Notes: a model not told the origin generated them from the sequence alone. A stretch of DNA of 64,000 bases from Casuarina equisetifolia (GCA_028551475.1 CM052355.1:30655580-30719579), one strand, 5' to 3'; shown: positions 1 through 12,046, counted from the stretch's first letter. Numbers and translations are program-made.

Positions 1-420
1 CTTCCATCAAGCTTCACCGTAGAAGCTTTAAGACCTTTATGTCACTTCCCATGAAGCTCCATGCGTGAAGTATGTGTTGCGAACTTATGCAACTTAGAGA
101 CTCTTATATTTCTTAATACTAAATTCTATTAATATGTAAAGCTTGTTGCAGTAAGTTGTTAGCAAGACTTATTATAATGAGTTTTGCATGGCTGTCACAA
201 GAGGAAAAATATTCATCTATGCATAAAAAATATCCAATCGTAAACTTCATCAAAATTCATATTCCAACAATGTCCATAAGCCTATTTCTAATAATATCAA
301 TAAAATTGATAGAAAATCAGTCATTGTAAGAATCATGAGGATCGAAAATTTTTTTGTCGTGATATCATACTCCACTATGTAGGCTAGAGGACAATTTACA
401 TCTAGTAGGATTTCATCTAT
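1..420. other. Left-edge intergenic DNA, no gene seen
   Basis: This AT-rich stretch has no sustained open frame and no transposon motif I recognise. It lies immediately upstream of the promoter of the CLE-like pseudogene, so its right end is probably the old distal promoter of that gene. Confidence 0.5.
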
Positions 421-429
421 TTTCAAACT

Positions 430-860
430 TCCCGTGTCTATAAATACATATTTAGCTTCGTCGATCTCCTCACTTCTCTCGCTTCTTCTTCATAGCAATT
501 TCCTACGACCTGCTTTTGATGTCACAGGTTGAATCTTCAAATGGCCTCAACGGATGGATAACCTGTAACGGCCGATCTAAGCTTAGATCCGGCTTGTTCC
601 TATTCTTCCTCCTGCCGATGATTATAAAAGAAAATTACCAAAAACAGCAACAACACTCCACATCAAGAGGGACATGGGACCTTTGCATCTAAGAAAGGGA
701 CACAGGACCGTAAACACACCAACAACCCGACGACTTCATTAGGGATTTCACACCTCCTTTTCCTACACGTTTTCCCCCTTTTGGAGGCAGGTTGGCGGAG
801 GACGGAGCAGTATCAAATGTATTGGTACTGGGAGGACCATCTAGAAACCCTCACCCTTGA
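430..860 (+). pseudogene. CLE-like peptide pseudogene
   Basis: This is a broken relative of the gene at 13693. A TATA box (439-446, TATAAATA) and a pyrimidine-rich leader (about 455-490) align with the promoters of the genes at 13693 and 51267. The aligned start (ATG 554) runs into a stop at 566-568 after four codons. The middle is replaced by unrelated sequence, including a TATA-like 'ttataaaag'. Homology resumes at 789-860, an open 23-codon tail encoding R-L-A-E-D-G-A and ending in a motif-like V-L-G-G-P-S-R-N-P-H-P before TGA 858-860. The key first proline of the motif is leucine. The 3' flank (about 890-1010) also matches the 3' flank of the 13693 gene. Loss of the start region and of that proline argue that it is dead. 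An intron-containing gene using only the tail is possible but unlikely. Confidence 0.7.
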
Positions 861-1850
861 ATGCCCCCCGTGTTTCGAGCTCCTGATCCTTTAGGAATGG
901 AGTTTCCAGAAGAAGAAACTTTTACCTCATGAAAAAGAACCCACTTCTAGAAAACCGTGTGGTGTAAAAGCATATGTAGCTAGAGTGAAATCTGAGTACC
1001 ATGCACTTTTCTTTTACTTGACTTAAATAGTTCCATGCATTCTTCCATTTTTATGTTGCTATTCTTGTACTTCAAATTCTTGCAAAATAATGGTAAAATC
1101 TTCTTCTCCTTTGGCAATTTAATGGCCTAACCCAGAGAACCATTATATGCCAAAGCTTTTTGCTACTTTTAAGCAGATCAGCAAAGTCAAAACTATAGGC
1201 CGCCGTTCCTAGCATTGTTTGGCAATCATTCTTAAGTTCTTGATCATTTGTTCTTCACCCCTTGCTTCTCAGACGTCTTCGTTTTCCTAGCTTACACATT
1301 GTATTTTATGTGATAAGGGATGAGAATATAAGTGTTACAGAAATATATACGGGAAATGTCTAATCAGTGAAAGCTAGCTTTCTTAAGCCTAAAGAAGAGC
1401 CTAGGTCTTGTAATGTTGGGCTACTATAGCTCAAAGGCTGCATCATAGAATAGAAATCTATTCAACTCCTCGAAATCTCCCTACTCAAACTGATAGAGAC
1501 ACAAAGCTATGCCCTTTATAAAAAGGTTGATGAATCTACAAATAGAATTACATAGTGTTTTCTTTTCAATTTGCAAGTCAACAAGAATTTTACGACTTTA
1601 AGGAATGATTTCATATTCATATCAAAAGACAACGTTAAGGAATGAGTTTAGATTCATATTAAATAAGAAACTTCTTGTCTTTACTACTCTTATTAACTTT
1701 TGGTGGATCGAAATTGCTCCTTTTTAGTTAAAATGATGGAATGATCGCTCAATAAGATTGACTTTTGATATTTCCTAATGTAAAGTGATCTTATTGTCAC
1801 ATGCTTAGGTTTTAACCCAAAAGATTAATCTAATAAATAGTATTGCCAAA

Positions 1851-1928
1851 TGTTACGGTCCTAAAGGTTATTGAACTTGCCATGCTAATAGGCTTAGGCC
1901 TTTTGGCTCAATGGTTGGGTTGGTTACA
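1851..1928 (+). repeat. 5' LTR of the TRIM element
   Basis: This 78 bp LTR starts TGTTACGG and ends GGTTACA. It is related to LTR-like sequences at 32480-32556 and about 33351-33477. Confidence 0.85.
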
Positions 1929-2103
1929 TTTGGTATCAAAGCCAAACCTCACATTTAGAATTCAAACCGTGAAAGGGGTGACTTATGAAAAGGGTTACTT
2001 GGCGAAAAACGTCATGGGCTGAAAGGGCACCTAAACGCATGGAGCCAATGTGGAGCTGTCGTGGAGTGGGCTACTAGGGCATCAGCTTCGGAGCATGGTG
2101 GAA

Positions 2104-2181
2104 TGTTACAGTCCTAAAGGTAATTGAACCTGCCATGCTAAAAGGCTTATGCCTTTTGGCTCAATGGTTGGGTTCATTATA
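2104..2181 (+). repeat. 3' LTR of the TRIM element
   Basis: This 78 bp LTR starts TGTTACAG. Its last five bases are TTATA instead of TTACA. The target duplication CCAAA follows directly. Confidence 0.85.
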
Positions 2182-2989
2182 CCAAACCTCTTTATATGAC
2201 TAGAAACACTTTGTTTGTCTTTTTGATTTGAAAAAAGTTTATGACATTTTTTCCCACCCAAAATCTAAGTTTCCCTTAATGTGAATTTGAACCTACTACC
2301 TATCTAACACTAGAAAATAGTAGTTGTCAACCACAAAGGTTTACTCAACAAGAAGAGTAGCTAAACCTCCTTGAATGACCAAAACTATTGCTTGCCTTAC
2401 CAATGTGGAAAACGTTTCTGACACAATGGTCATAACTAGGCTTCTTTTGCATCTCATTTATGGCATGTTGTTTTGCTTTTTATTTGAAGTTAAATGCTTG
2501 ATATTGATCAATTCTACATAGCAATAATAGAAAAAATATTTTGTATAATATTATCATTAGCGTGTAAAGACATTATTGTGTACTTAATAGTTTATTTAAT
2601 TAGTATGTTTACATCCCCATTAAAGCAAATTTTAACTATGCTCTCCACCCTTGATTTTGTCATAAAGTCGAGTGGTCCACTCAAATAATTAGAATTTGGA
2701 TGTGAGTTTTGAGAAACAGTAACTTCTATATTATTTTGTAATGAATATGAGTTTCAGTGTATTAGTACTCCAGAAATGGATATCCCAACACTTTTATCTT
2801 TGCTTCCATGCATGGATTTCTCCTCCAAATATCGTCAATTTTAGAGAGAGAACAGAAATAAACGCTCGCTCACTCACTGTCTTTTTATTTTTTGGAAAGA
2901 AAAAAGAAAATAAGACAGAAACAGTGACTGAACATGACAGGTTGCTGCCACTAGCGCTAGTCTCATTATCGTATAATCTGAGTTAAAAG

Positions 2990-3240
2990 TCTAGTATTTG
3001 ATAACCCAAAACGCACGAATGAGCAAGGAAGAAGACGAATTGCCAGATCCAAAGAATAGCGATGGGCACCATTATACCTCATCCATCCAGGCTAATCGAT
3101 GCCTAGTCGGTTGTCAGCGTCCTTGTTTTTATCGTTAGTGTCAAACCGACAACTGCTGTTCTGACAGATGTGCCATAAAATGACCATATTTTATCACCCA
3201 ATTACCATTAGAAAGCAGCAAGATCCTCTTTATAAACACT
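2990..3240 (+). pseudogene. Block B, broken copy of a short transmembrane-type reading frame
   Basis: This is a sister of the open copies at 40954 and 56254. The frame starts at ATG 3062 (M-G-T-I-I-P-H-P-S-R) but is stopped after 14 codons by TAG 3104-3106. Beyond the stop the same frame still reads a hydrophobic run and then K-P-T-T-A-V-L-T-D-V-P before another stop. An acidic start in a different frame (M-S-K-E-E-D-E, ATG 3018) is also visible. The product is unknown. It could be the first exon of a gene captured by the duplication. Confidence 0.45.
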
Positions 3241-3850
3241 ACGTACGCCGAGTGAAGTTCTTCTTAACACAAATCTGATAGATGGGGCGTACATTCTGTT
3301 GGATAAAGTCTTAGATTCTTATCCACAAGGGGTTTTTTCCCTGTTCATTTTCTTTTCCTTATTCCATTATCTTTAAGAAAGAATGAGTGTTAAAGTACCT
3401 TACGTGGATCCACCCCCTGCATCATTTAAAGAAGTGTCGGCTTATTAAACAAAGTAAGTCAAATGATTTATCCCTATATAATATTCGCCGCCGCCGATGC
3501 ATGATGAATTTTTTGTTGATATATATCCACAAACAACAGTTCTTCATACAGAAACTAGTATGATTGTGCCCCACTAATCCATAGGCTTTAGAAAGGACAA
3601 TTCAGCCTTCCCAAATAGGAATTCACTTGGTTTTTTCCGTATGGATTTGTAAAAAAAGGTGAAAAGGGTGATGTGGGAGGATTAAGTCTTGACTAAGCGA
3701 CCCCAAAATTAAGTATGACATTATCAGACACTTATGGGCTCCATGCAGCTTTATAGTCTAAAGGTTCATTGTCTGTTTGCAACTGTTCTAAAGAGGTTTG
3801 TTCTTTTACCAGCGTCTGACATAGGATTTCCATTAGATTCTACGATTCGA
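3240..3850. repeat. Block C/D of the tandem unit
   Basis: The sequence recurs at about 7600-8300, 15890-16178 plus 17106-17480, 41640-42530, 47940-49000 and 57130-58050. Conserved core elements are TACGTGGATCCACC (3401-3414), a TATA-like 'ctatataatatt' followed by GCCGCCGCCGATGCATGATG (3488-3507), and 'gtctgacataggatttccat' (about 3814-3833). The ACGTGG, GCCGCC and TGCATG words match plant ABRE-like, GCC-box and RY-type elements, so the block may be an old promoter region. That is inference; no gene follows it directly. Confidence 0.65.
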
Positions 3851-4900
3851 CCACAGTCCACTAGTCGGCCGGACCTAGCTTAAAAGTATAGCTCCTACTA
3901 TTACGACCACAATTGTCTCAAAAAACGGTAAAGGAGGGACAAAGGAGTCTCAAAGTTTGGGATAACAACTGCTGAAGAGTGATAAAAGACTAGTCTAGGG
4001 CAGGGACATACTCTGGTTCCCTCGGGTCCACGAAAGGACCCCATTTTGGAGCATAGACCGGCATAAGAGGGCTGAAGAGAATCTAGTCGGGCAGAAAGGA
4101 GGATTTCCCGACAAAATTTCTTGGAGGGAATGTTCTTCGCTTTAATGTCAACAACCATCCACGTTTGCTATGAAGACAAATGATGACTAGATTGTTCATT
4201 TAAAAAAATTTAGGATCATGAGTTCGTGTCAAGGAGATCCGATTACGGATGCACAAAGAGATTGAAGATCCCAAAGGAAATGGGAACCATTAAGCTTTGT
4301 GGTTAAAGGTAATGGGATTCAAGGCCAGCATAATTTTTGGGGTTTTTCTACCAAGGCAACACTCCTCACGATGACAATTGTCACCGACCAATTGTCATAT
4401 CGATTGTGTAAATATGTGGCTAATTACTATTACCGTCCAAATCTTTCCAAACTGATATGGTACTACAAATGAACCTCTCATCTCCACTTCAATGTTTGGA
4501 AAAAGCTGCATCTTTATTTTTTTATTTTTTCCCCTTTATGAGTAACTAGGACATCAAGATAGGAAACAAATAACCGAACCATAAGGAAAGAAACCAAAGA
4601 ATTGGGATGGTAGTTGGTTGGGGAGAAGGTGAGGTGAAGGAGAGTTGATGGGGGACTTATAAAGCCTTAAAAACTTTAAAGGAATTAAAATTGTAGAGGA
4701 AGGTAAGAAATGAGAATGGTTTTAAGAGGCATATCAAAATCTCAGATTTTGAGGAGAAAAAATATATTTTATTATATTACGATTTCCTTTCTCTTGAATT
4801 TGGGTGTTACTCTTTCGTTTATAGAATTGTCATGTGTTTTTGTACAAAATGTGAGAGAAAAAGAAAACAAATGTTCCTAAACCCCATTAAACTTCATTCT
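3850..4900. repeat. Block F of the tandem unit
   Basis: Block F copies lie at about 11560-12000, 17440-18480, 29850-30190, 45450-46260 and 53520-54260. Each has 'ttaatgtcaacaaccatcca', 'accaaggcaacact' and a downstream 'aaagaattgggatgg'. A minus-strand open frame beginning M-V-V-D-I-K-A-K-N occurs in several copies (3901-4158, 17515-17739, 45533-45784), but its C-terminal part changes frame from copy to copy. I treat it as a fossil exon or chance frame, not a gene. Confidence 0.65.
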
Positions 4901-6090
4901 CGTGTTTATGATTTTTGGTATTTGATTCGCTTCTTATTTCCCAAAAAAAAAAAGAAAAAAGGCCTATCATAAGAAAGGTAATATGCAATCTTGGTGGAAC
5001 AATGGTCTTATAATGTATTGGAAATAAACCCAAAGTCAAATCCATAAGCTATCTTATGGTTCGAACACTCATACTCAATGACATCTTGTTGAATTACAAC
5101 TTGAGCAGTGGAGGTTCAACACGCCCTCCCCTAAAATCCCTTTCACACTCACCCTTCTTAATAATAATAATAATAAATAAATAAATAAATAATAGCGCAT
5201 GAGTTGGAGACACTACCTAGAATTTGTATCTCTCCCATGTGGGGCTTTTGTCCTTTACACTTTTCACCATATTGAATATATCTTAAGCTTAAAGTTAAAC
5301 AAAATAAAATGGTTGCTCCTTGCACACCAAACATATTTTAGGAATTTACAATTGAATAAAAATTATGATAAATCAACCTGGACACAAATATTACATAAGA
5401 AAGCCTACAATCCAACTTAAATTTTAAGTTGAAGTAAAGAAACTTGTCACCTTATAAACAACTCTCTTAACTTTTATTTTTCCGGTGTAAAACTAAATAA
5501 AGCGATAGTGAACAAGAATATTTCTAAACAGCCAAAAGCACCATTAATTGTAGTCTTCATTAGTCAATTATCTCATGATCCCAATTATAATTGCAGTTTC
5601 TTTCTACACAAATTCTATAACCATAACCCATGGCAAAAGCTTCCTCAATAGGTAAAAGAGTTGTCGCAATCGAGAGATATCTTGAATGAATATTTTGAGC
5701 CAAGTATGTTGCCATTGGACCAAGGAAATGATTGCACTAATCACTATTGACCTCCATGAAGATTTTTCTTATTCTTCGTTTTATTTGATACTCTTAAGCT
5801 ATTTCTTTAGATTAATCGAATTTCTATTTCTATTTTATCAACTTGTGCTATTAATATCAAGGACAAAGAAATAAATCCCTTTTTCTAAAAAATCAAAAGA
5901 AAAATAAAAAAGATTGCACTAAGAGAAAAGGAATCAACAACTACCATATAAAAAAGGCCAATAGAAGTCAAGATTTTGATTTCAACCTTCGTTCCCCTCT
6001 GGTAGCTCAAGCCAATGACCACTTGCTAAGTCACTAAACTTTGGACAGCCACAAAAAATCAATATTATACCCTTAACCCCTTGATATACT
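4900..6090. repeat. Block H of the tandem unit
   Basis: The sequence recurs at 14230-14520, 18540-19510, 37640-38010, 46560-46935 and 54400-55140. Shared phrases are 'gatcccaattataattgcag' and 'ccacttgctaagtcac'. A short (AATA)n-type tract lies near 5160-5193. Minus-strand frames in some copies (for example 54789-55031) do not stay in the same frame between copies, so no gene is called. Confidence 0.6.
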
Positions 6091-6289
6091 TAATACCCGC
6101 AAAGGTTAACCATATAAGAATAAGTTTTCCTAGTAAAGCACAAAGAGGAAAAAAAGGATTTAAACTTTTATATGGAGAATCATAGTGGAATCTTTTATCT
6201 TTGTCAAATTCTTATATCTGATCTACCGCATAAAATGAAGTTATAACCATGTAAAGGTAAGATTAACAAAATCCATAGACTTAGCAATC

Positions 6290-6900
6290 TCTTAATAATA
6301 TTGGGTTTACCTTTCTCTCATTAGAGAATATCGTTCAAATCCCTTTTAAGAAATTAAATTAGTAAAATCCAAATACAATGCTTACAAAATCCAATTGGGA
6401 TCTTCACGCACTTCGCTTAAAGCATATAAGCTTTTTATTCTTTTATGTAATCTCTCTCTCCCCCCTTAAGTCTAAAGTAAAATCTGTTCACTTTATTCCA
6501 AGGACCAAAACGTTTTACTTTTTTCATCGTCTCTATTTATTATATTTGAATAAAAAATCTTTGCACTCCTTTCAAAGTTTTAAGAAGTTTTAGTTTTGCA
6601 TATAAATCTATGAATTGTTTTTTTCTTGGTAGAAATATAAATTTACGTGAATAAAAATAACCCAACAATCTGAGGAAGTGATTAGAAATATGACTAGCGT
6701 GCTGATATATTTTTTCGATTGTATTTTGTTTATTCTTATAGGCTTATTCAAAAAGTGTAAGCAATGGTCAAACCGGGCAATTATAATTAAAACATTGCAC
6801 CATGCGATACGGGTGTGATGAATCAACATTATATATGGTGCCTATTGTCAGCAAAAAAGCACAGGTAACACATGGCACTCCACTAAAATGTAAATTTGTA
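6290..6900. repeat. Blocks I and K of the tandem unit
   Basis: The I part (about 6360-6600, 'cttcacgcacttcgcttaaa' and a CT-rich run) recurs at 12985-13170, 14690-14890, 21390-21690 and 47195-47440. The K part (about 6640-6890, 'gtgctgatatat' to 'cacatggcactccact') recurs at 15270-15500, 47600-47890 and 55755-56060, and is split by a LINE at 38330-40800. No coding frame is shared between copies. Confidence 0.6.
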
Positions 6901-7600
6901 TTAATAAAAGTAACCCAATAATCTAAGGAAGTGATCAAAATGGTATTATCCTTTCTTATAAGTTAATATTAAGGAAAAAAGTGTCATCTAATATAATATC
7001 AAAATTCAAGTTTCAAGTAAAACACATATTCATTTATAGATGGCATTCCTTCTTTCACAAGTTAATTTTAAGGAGGAAAATGTGCATCCTAGTATGATAT
7101 CAAATTCTAAGTTTTACATAAGATAACTTTGTTTGTAGGTTGGATACTTATAGGAATTATTTTCTCACATTTGGGACAACAAGACATATTAAAATTTAGT
7201 ATGCATCTCATATTTTCAATATATTGATTCATTTAGCTATTTTAATGTGATAATTATCAGAAAACCTAAAAGCTAACTCTAAATTTAGAATATCCTTTTA
7301 TTATTTATGTTTCACTTCAAGGGTTTGATCTTTAATGTAAGGCATTTTTCTTACACTTACTCTCTCATATGTCAAGCATTATTTGACTTAGTGATGCATG
7401 GAGTGAAGCAGAATTAATCTAAGTTCTAATATTAAGTTAGAAAACTTGTGAGCCCAATCCAAAAATAAGCTCTAACTTTGAAGGTCTTATTTTATTTTAT
7501 TTTTGGTTCATTTAAGCTTCTTATCTTGCGCTGTAAAATGCTTGTTCTACACATAATGATGTTCACTTTTTTTGCGAGTCAGTTCTAAAAGCACCGCAAG
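6900..7600. repeat. Block L of the tandem unit
   Basis: This AT-rich non-coding block recurs at about 41150-41640 and 56440-57130. Shared phrases are 'acaagttaattttaaggag' and 'aagcaccgcaagattttgaa'. I see no gene in it. Confidence 0.55.
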
Positions 7601-8340
7601 ATTTTGAAGGCAATTCTTTTTTCTAACCATGTAGACCGTTGGATAGAGTTTCCCGTCGCACATGGCAGATCAGCTGTATATCTTCTTTTATCCAAGAGGA
7701 TGTTTTCCCTTTCCATTTTCTTTTCCTTATTCCATCGCTTTAAGAAAGACATAAGAAACAACAATCGTGGGGATCCTCACTTGAACATATGTGAAATAAA
7801 ACTAGAAGTACATTAAGTGGATCCACCCCCTGCAATCATTTTAAAAAGTTTCTGCTTCTCAAACAAAGAAAGTCCACGCATCTATCCCTATATGATATAC
7901 CCCCCGCCGATGCATGATGAATCTTTTTGTTAATATATATATCCACAAACAAACATCATTCAGACAGAACTTCGTGTGATGGTTCCCCACTAGTCAATAA
8001 GCTTTATAATCAAAAAGTTTATTGTCTTCTTGCAACTGTTCTGTGGGTGGTTTGTCCTTTTAGCGCCGTCTGACATAGGATTTCCATTTGATTCTACGAT
8101 ACGGCCACGATCCTCAAGCTGGTCGGAGCTTATTGAATTCCCATGGAAGTTCACAATCATCTAACCAAATGGACTGACTCCACTGACCACTCAAACTCTA
8201 ACGACAGCAACACGATCGAACAAATTTGTACCATAAGGTTGGGTTTTGGATCCTATCGTTGACGCCAGAAGGAAAAGGCTAAATTTTTAACTTTGTTAGA
8301 AGATGGTTAAGGATAGGATTGTTAAAGATTGCTGGAAGAT
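7600..8340. repeat. Block C/D copy
   Basis: The block carries 'gtggatccaccccctgc' (about 7818-7834), the ATGCATGATGAA core (about 7910) and the 'gtctgacataggatttccat' phrase (about 8067). The ACGTGG word of other copies is changed to AAGTGG here. Confidence 0.6.
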
Positions 8341-9490
8341 GGTCAGGGATATTTACTTATGACAAGACCATAAAACATCACATCAAATAAAAAATGACCT
8401 CTTCAAGTTGTCAAGCATGTTGAATATACAAATTTTTAATTATTTTGATTATTTTTTTAAATAATTTTTTTATTATTTTTATTTCAAATGATATAAACAA
8501 ATAATGTAAATACAAATTTAACTATACATTCGTTAAAACATTTCTTTCTTGTATGGTGAAATAGCCCACTGATCCTTCAATGTCAAAATAAATATAATGG
8601 TATCATATTAAATAACATATATCATGTTCTTTAATAATAAGGGATTTTCATGTCATGCGATTTTTTCTTTTTTAAAGTAATTTTCTACCTTTATCTCTTT
8701 GTCGTCGTCAGAGTTGTGATCCAATTTTGAAAATTTTCGTCCCACAGGAAACCTGCCTTGAATTTAGTGGTCCTTTACTCTTTCTTTTTTGTTGGTTTAA
8801 AGCTGCCCCGAAGCTGGTGCTAACTCTGCGTCAAACGATGGTTAGATTATACAAATGCTAGAAGCCGTTTCGGGATAAGTAACAGGGAAAGCAGCAACAC
8901 TAAGAAAAGTGCAGATGTCAGGAAGAATTACTTAATAACATCATAGAGAAGATTATTTTACGACAAAACTTGTGGCCCACACCAGTTGTAATTTTATCTT
9001 GGGTTCTGCATGAGATCTGTCCTCGGGATGCATTGGGAATAGCTAGCCCCAGCCCAGTAGTCGACTTGCCCATCAATAAAGCTTCTAGTTGGCTTCTACA
9101 ATTTCAGACGGTTTTACGTATCTAATCCCCTTTTTTTATAAAAAAAAAATGAGGGTGGCGGTGGTAGGATTTTATGAGATTTATTTGGGATGGGATATCT
9201 TGAACTTCAACTGATAATTCCCCAAGCGTTACTAAGTCACTAGTGCTCGGACTTATTTATTTTGTTTGCTTTTGACTTATGTAACATGTACAAGATGAGA
9301 GTTCTAAAATGAAAAAATTATTGTTGGGATAAAACTTAAATTAAAAAAAATGAACATTGAGTACATTGACACTCAGTTTGTGTAGGAATAGAATTAAATA
9401 TTGAAGAAAAAAAATTCTCAGGTGAGATGAAGTTTTATTTTTTTTTAAAAAAAAATCTTTTAACTTATAAATTAACTTTTAGATTAAGTT
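8340..9490. other. Intergenic, no gene seen
   Basis: The stretch is AT-rich with short homopolymer runs. No open frame of note and no transposon signature is visible. Confidence 0.5.
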
Positions 9491-10500
9491 TTTAAATCTA
9501 AAAAAGAGCCTAACTCTTATAACATTGGGCTACTATAACTCAAAGGTTGCATCATAGAACAAAAATCTATTTAACTCCTCAAAATCTCCCCATTGAACCC
9601 AATAGAGATACAAAGTTATGCCCATATAATTATTATAAAAAAGTTGATGAATATACAAATAGAATTAAATAGTGTTTGTAATATTGGGTTATGCCCATGT
9701 ATTTTTGTACTTTAATATGTATTAATACAATTTACCTTTTCACCAAAAATAAATAAATAAATAGTATTTTCTTTTGAATTTGTAAGTCAAAAAATTTTAC
9801 AGCTTTAAGGAATGATTTCAGATTCATATCAAAAGATAACATTGAGGAATGTGTTTAGATTCATATTAAATATCTAACTTCTTGTCTTTGTTATTCTTAT
9901 TAACTTTTGGAGGATCAAAATTGCTTGTTTTTGGTCAAAATGATGGAATGACTGCTCAATAAGAGTAACTTTTGATATTTCCTAATTTAAAGTGACCTTA
10001 TTGTCACATGCCTAGGTTCCAACCCAAAAGATTAATATAATGAAAAAAGTTACCAACCTCGTTATATGGCTAGAATCTCTCACTTGTCTTCTTGATGTGA
10101 AAGAAGTTCATAACATTCTCTCCCAACCAAAAAATCTATATTGCCCTCAATCCGGACTAAACCCACTAGCTATCCCATGCTAGAGAATAGCATTCACCTG
10201 TCACAAAGGTTAATCCAACAAGAAGAGTAACTAGACCTCCTTGAATGACCAAAACTCTTGCTTACCTTCCTGATGTGAAATTTTTTTTTTTTAACACTAG
10301 TCAAAATCTAGGCTTCTTTTGTGTCTAATTTATGGTATGTTTTGGTTTTTGTTTGAAGTTAAAGGCTTGATATTGATTAATACTACATAGGAGCAATAGA
10401 AAAAATATTTTGTATAATATTGTCATTAACGTGTAAAGACATTATCGTGTACTTAATATTGTATTTAATTAGTATGATTACATCCCAATTAGAGCAAATT
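9490..10500. repeat. Block A' copy, carrying the TRIM-free site
   Basis: The block is homologous to 1480-2620. It holds a short LINE stub (about 9677-9764) that the other copy lacks. At 10051-10060 it lacks the 331 bp TRIM, so the two insertions can be polarised. Confidence 0.75.
9677..9764 (+). mobile_element. Very short 5'-truncated LINE stub
   Basis: About 88 bp reading 'gtaatattgggttatgccc' through 'tgtattaatacaatttacc', ending in an A-rich tail. It matches the 3' ends of the longer LINE pieces at about 21290-21370 and 49790-49870. It is flanked by the short direct repeat 'aaatagt' and is absent from the sister sequence near 1555, as expected of target-primed reverse transcription with severe 5' truncation. 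Confidence 0.65.
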
Positions 10501-10509
10501 TTGCTGACT

Positions 10510-11220
10510 TGTCTACATATAAAAAGCAACAAGAGTTGTAATAGTGGGATCTTGTAGATCGAGTTGAGCCTCGTACGAGAGGAGCCCATGGAAAGCTTTT
10601 CGCGATAGGGGCTGGGTTTCGGTGTGGACAAAACTTGCAGTGAGTGGTTTAAATGCCGAGCCTAGGCCCTTAGAAACATGAGTTTGATACTCAATTTTAG
10701 AGACTTTCTCAACAATTGATGCGAATTGGCCCATAATAGAAGCTAGAAATTGAAGCTACTCCGTCATTGTTGGTGTGGCTTTGCGCATATTGAGCAGCTT
10801 GTGTGTTGTTTTGTGCAGCACAGGAGTTTTCTAGAAATCTACACACATTAGCAGAAATGTCTCAATTTTAAAATCTAACCAATGATAGGATTCAAATGGT
10901 ACTGAGGGTCCATCCCAAGATAATTTGATCGTGAGTAAACCAATCATCAAATGCTGGATTTACCACAATAATGGTTGTGCATCTTCGAAGATCTATGAGA
11001 TTTTTGAGTACATGGGCATGGTTGTGAATTATCGATAATAGATATTAATCGACTAGCTCAAATGTATCGGAGCAATCGAGTTTTCCACTCAATATCATGA
11101 ACCTCATTAAATTTTGTCCTAGTAGTGGGACATGCAATAGATCCAATAGAATTTATTGCAGAACTTTTTGTGAAATAGGAGCTGGTGAATTAGGTTTATA
11201 GTGTTTTACAAGTGACTTTG
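10510..11220 (-). pseudogene. Ty1/copia gag remnant, minus strand
   Basis: Read on the minus strand, the segment gives pieces typical of copia gag polyproteins: N-P-A-F-D-D-W-F-T-H-D-Q-I-I-L-G-W (about 10905-10960) and later the F-H-G-L-L-S-Y-E-A-Q-L-D type segment (about 10560-10600), with frameshifts and stops between them. These correspond to the UBN2-like capsid region that precedes the zinc knuckle in Tnt1/RE-type elements. No protease, integrase or reverse transcriptase follows, and no LTR was located. It sits between block A' and block G. Confidence 0.6.
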
Positions 11221-11439
11221 ATATCGTTTAAAAATTAAAAATGCTATAATAAACTAGTTAATATAACAACAAAGGGACATGAGAAATCCGTGCACTTGAA
11301 AGGCTACATTTTAATTGTAATTTTTGAGTTGAAATGGGAGATAATTGCTTGAACTCTTTTATATTATAAACTTTGTCAGATATATAAAACAGATGATGGT
11401 TCAAATAAGTAAATTAAAACAAAGAGCAACTCTTCGAAT

Positions 11440-11600
11440 AATGATGTTTTAGGATCAACTTTGTTGGTGGTGATTAGAGGATTAAGCCGACAAGATCACA
11501 AACTATATCAAATTCAACTGCAGTACGGACAGGCCTAAAGAAAATGCATAAGCAGGTGGTTTTATGCACATCCAGTGCTCTATGCAGACAAATGATGACT
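11440..11600. repeat. Block G of the tandem unit
   Basis: The block recurs at 45170-45310 and 53080-53225. In those two copies a plus-strand frame reads V-N-F-V-R, then L-Y-E-K-R, then R-S-Q and N-S-I-A-G. In this copy the frame is broken by a stop. It may be a fossil exon; the product is unknown. Confidence 0.5.
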
Positions 11601-12000
11601 GGACTATTCATTCAAAAACCTTGAATTATGGGTACCTATTGAGGAGCGTCGGTTATGGATGCACAGAAAGATTGGAAAATCTTGAAGGGAATGAGAACCG
11701 TTAAGCTTAGTCGATAAAGGAAATGGAATTGAAGAACAGTAGAATTCTTGAACATGTTATACCAAGGCAACACTCTTCATGGTGACAATTTAAAGAACCA
11801 ATTTTCATATCGTTTCTGTAAATAAGTGGTTGATGGAGTACTATTATAGTCTAAATTTCAGATTTGGGGTACGTATTAGTAGGGGATACAAAATTGTAAC
11901 TCTAAAAGTAAGGAGCAAAATTGTATTTTGTTAGATTACGGTTTCCTCTCTCTTGAATTTGGGTTTTGCTCCTTCATGTATAGAATTGTCATGTGCTTAT
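11590..12000. repeat. Block F copy (partial)
   Basis: Homologous to about 4160-4440 and 4780-4860. The minus-strand frame present in other copies is largely missing here. Confidence 0.55.
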
Positions 12001-12046
12001 GTACAAAATGTGAGGAAAAGAGAAAACGAAAAAAGAAGAAGAAGAA

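Larger units (their letters stand above)
1851..2181 (+). mobile_element. Miniature LTR retrotransposon (TRIM/SMART type), 331 bp
   Basis: Two 78 bp direct repeats (1851-1928 and 2104-2181) begin TGTTAC. The first ends GGTTACA and the second TTATA. They flank a 175 bp core. Two bases after the 5' LTR lies TGGTATCAAAGC (1931-1942), a near match to the initiator-tRNA-Met primer site TGGTATCAGAGC. A purine-rich stretch (GCATGGTGGAA) abuts the 3' LTR. The target duplication CCAAA is seen at 1846-1850 and 2182-2186. The sister copy of this region at about 10051-10060 reads taccaacctc with no insert, which confirms the borders. It has no coding capacity, so it must have moved using proteins from another element. 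By eye the LTRs differ at about 8 of 78 positions, so it is not young. Confidence 0.88.
1370..2740. repeat. Block A' (downstream flank of CLE gene), interrupted by a TRIM
   Basis: This non-coding block follows the CLE pseudogene and recurs at about 9490-10500 and, in part, after the five-motif gene at about 52280-52620. Shared phrases include the stretch around 'gggctactatagctcaaagg' and 'actgatagagacacaaag'. It carries a miniature LTR element (1851-2181) that the 9.5-10.5 kb copy lacks. Short open frames here (for example 2494-2688) are not kept between copies, so I do not call them genes. Confidence 0.75.
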
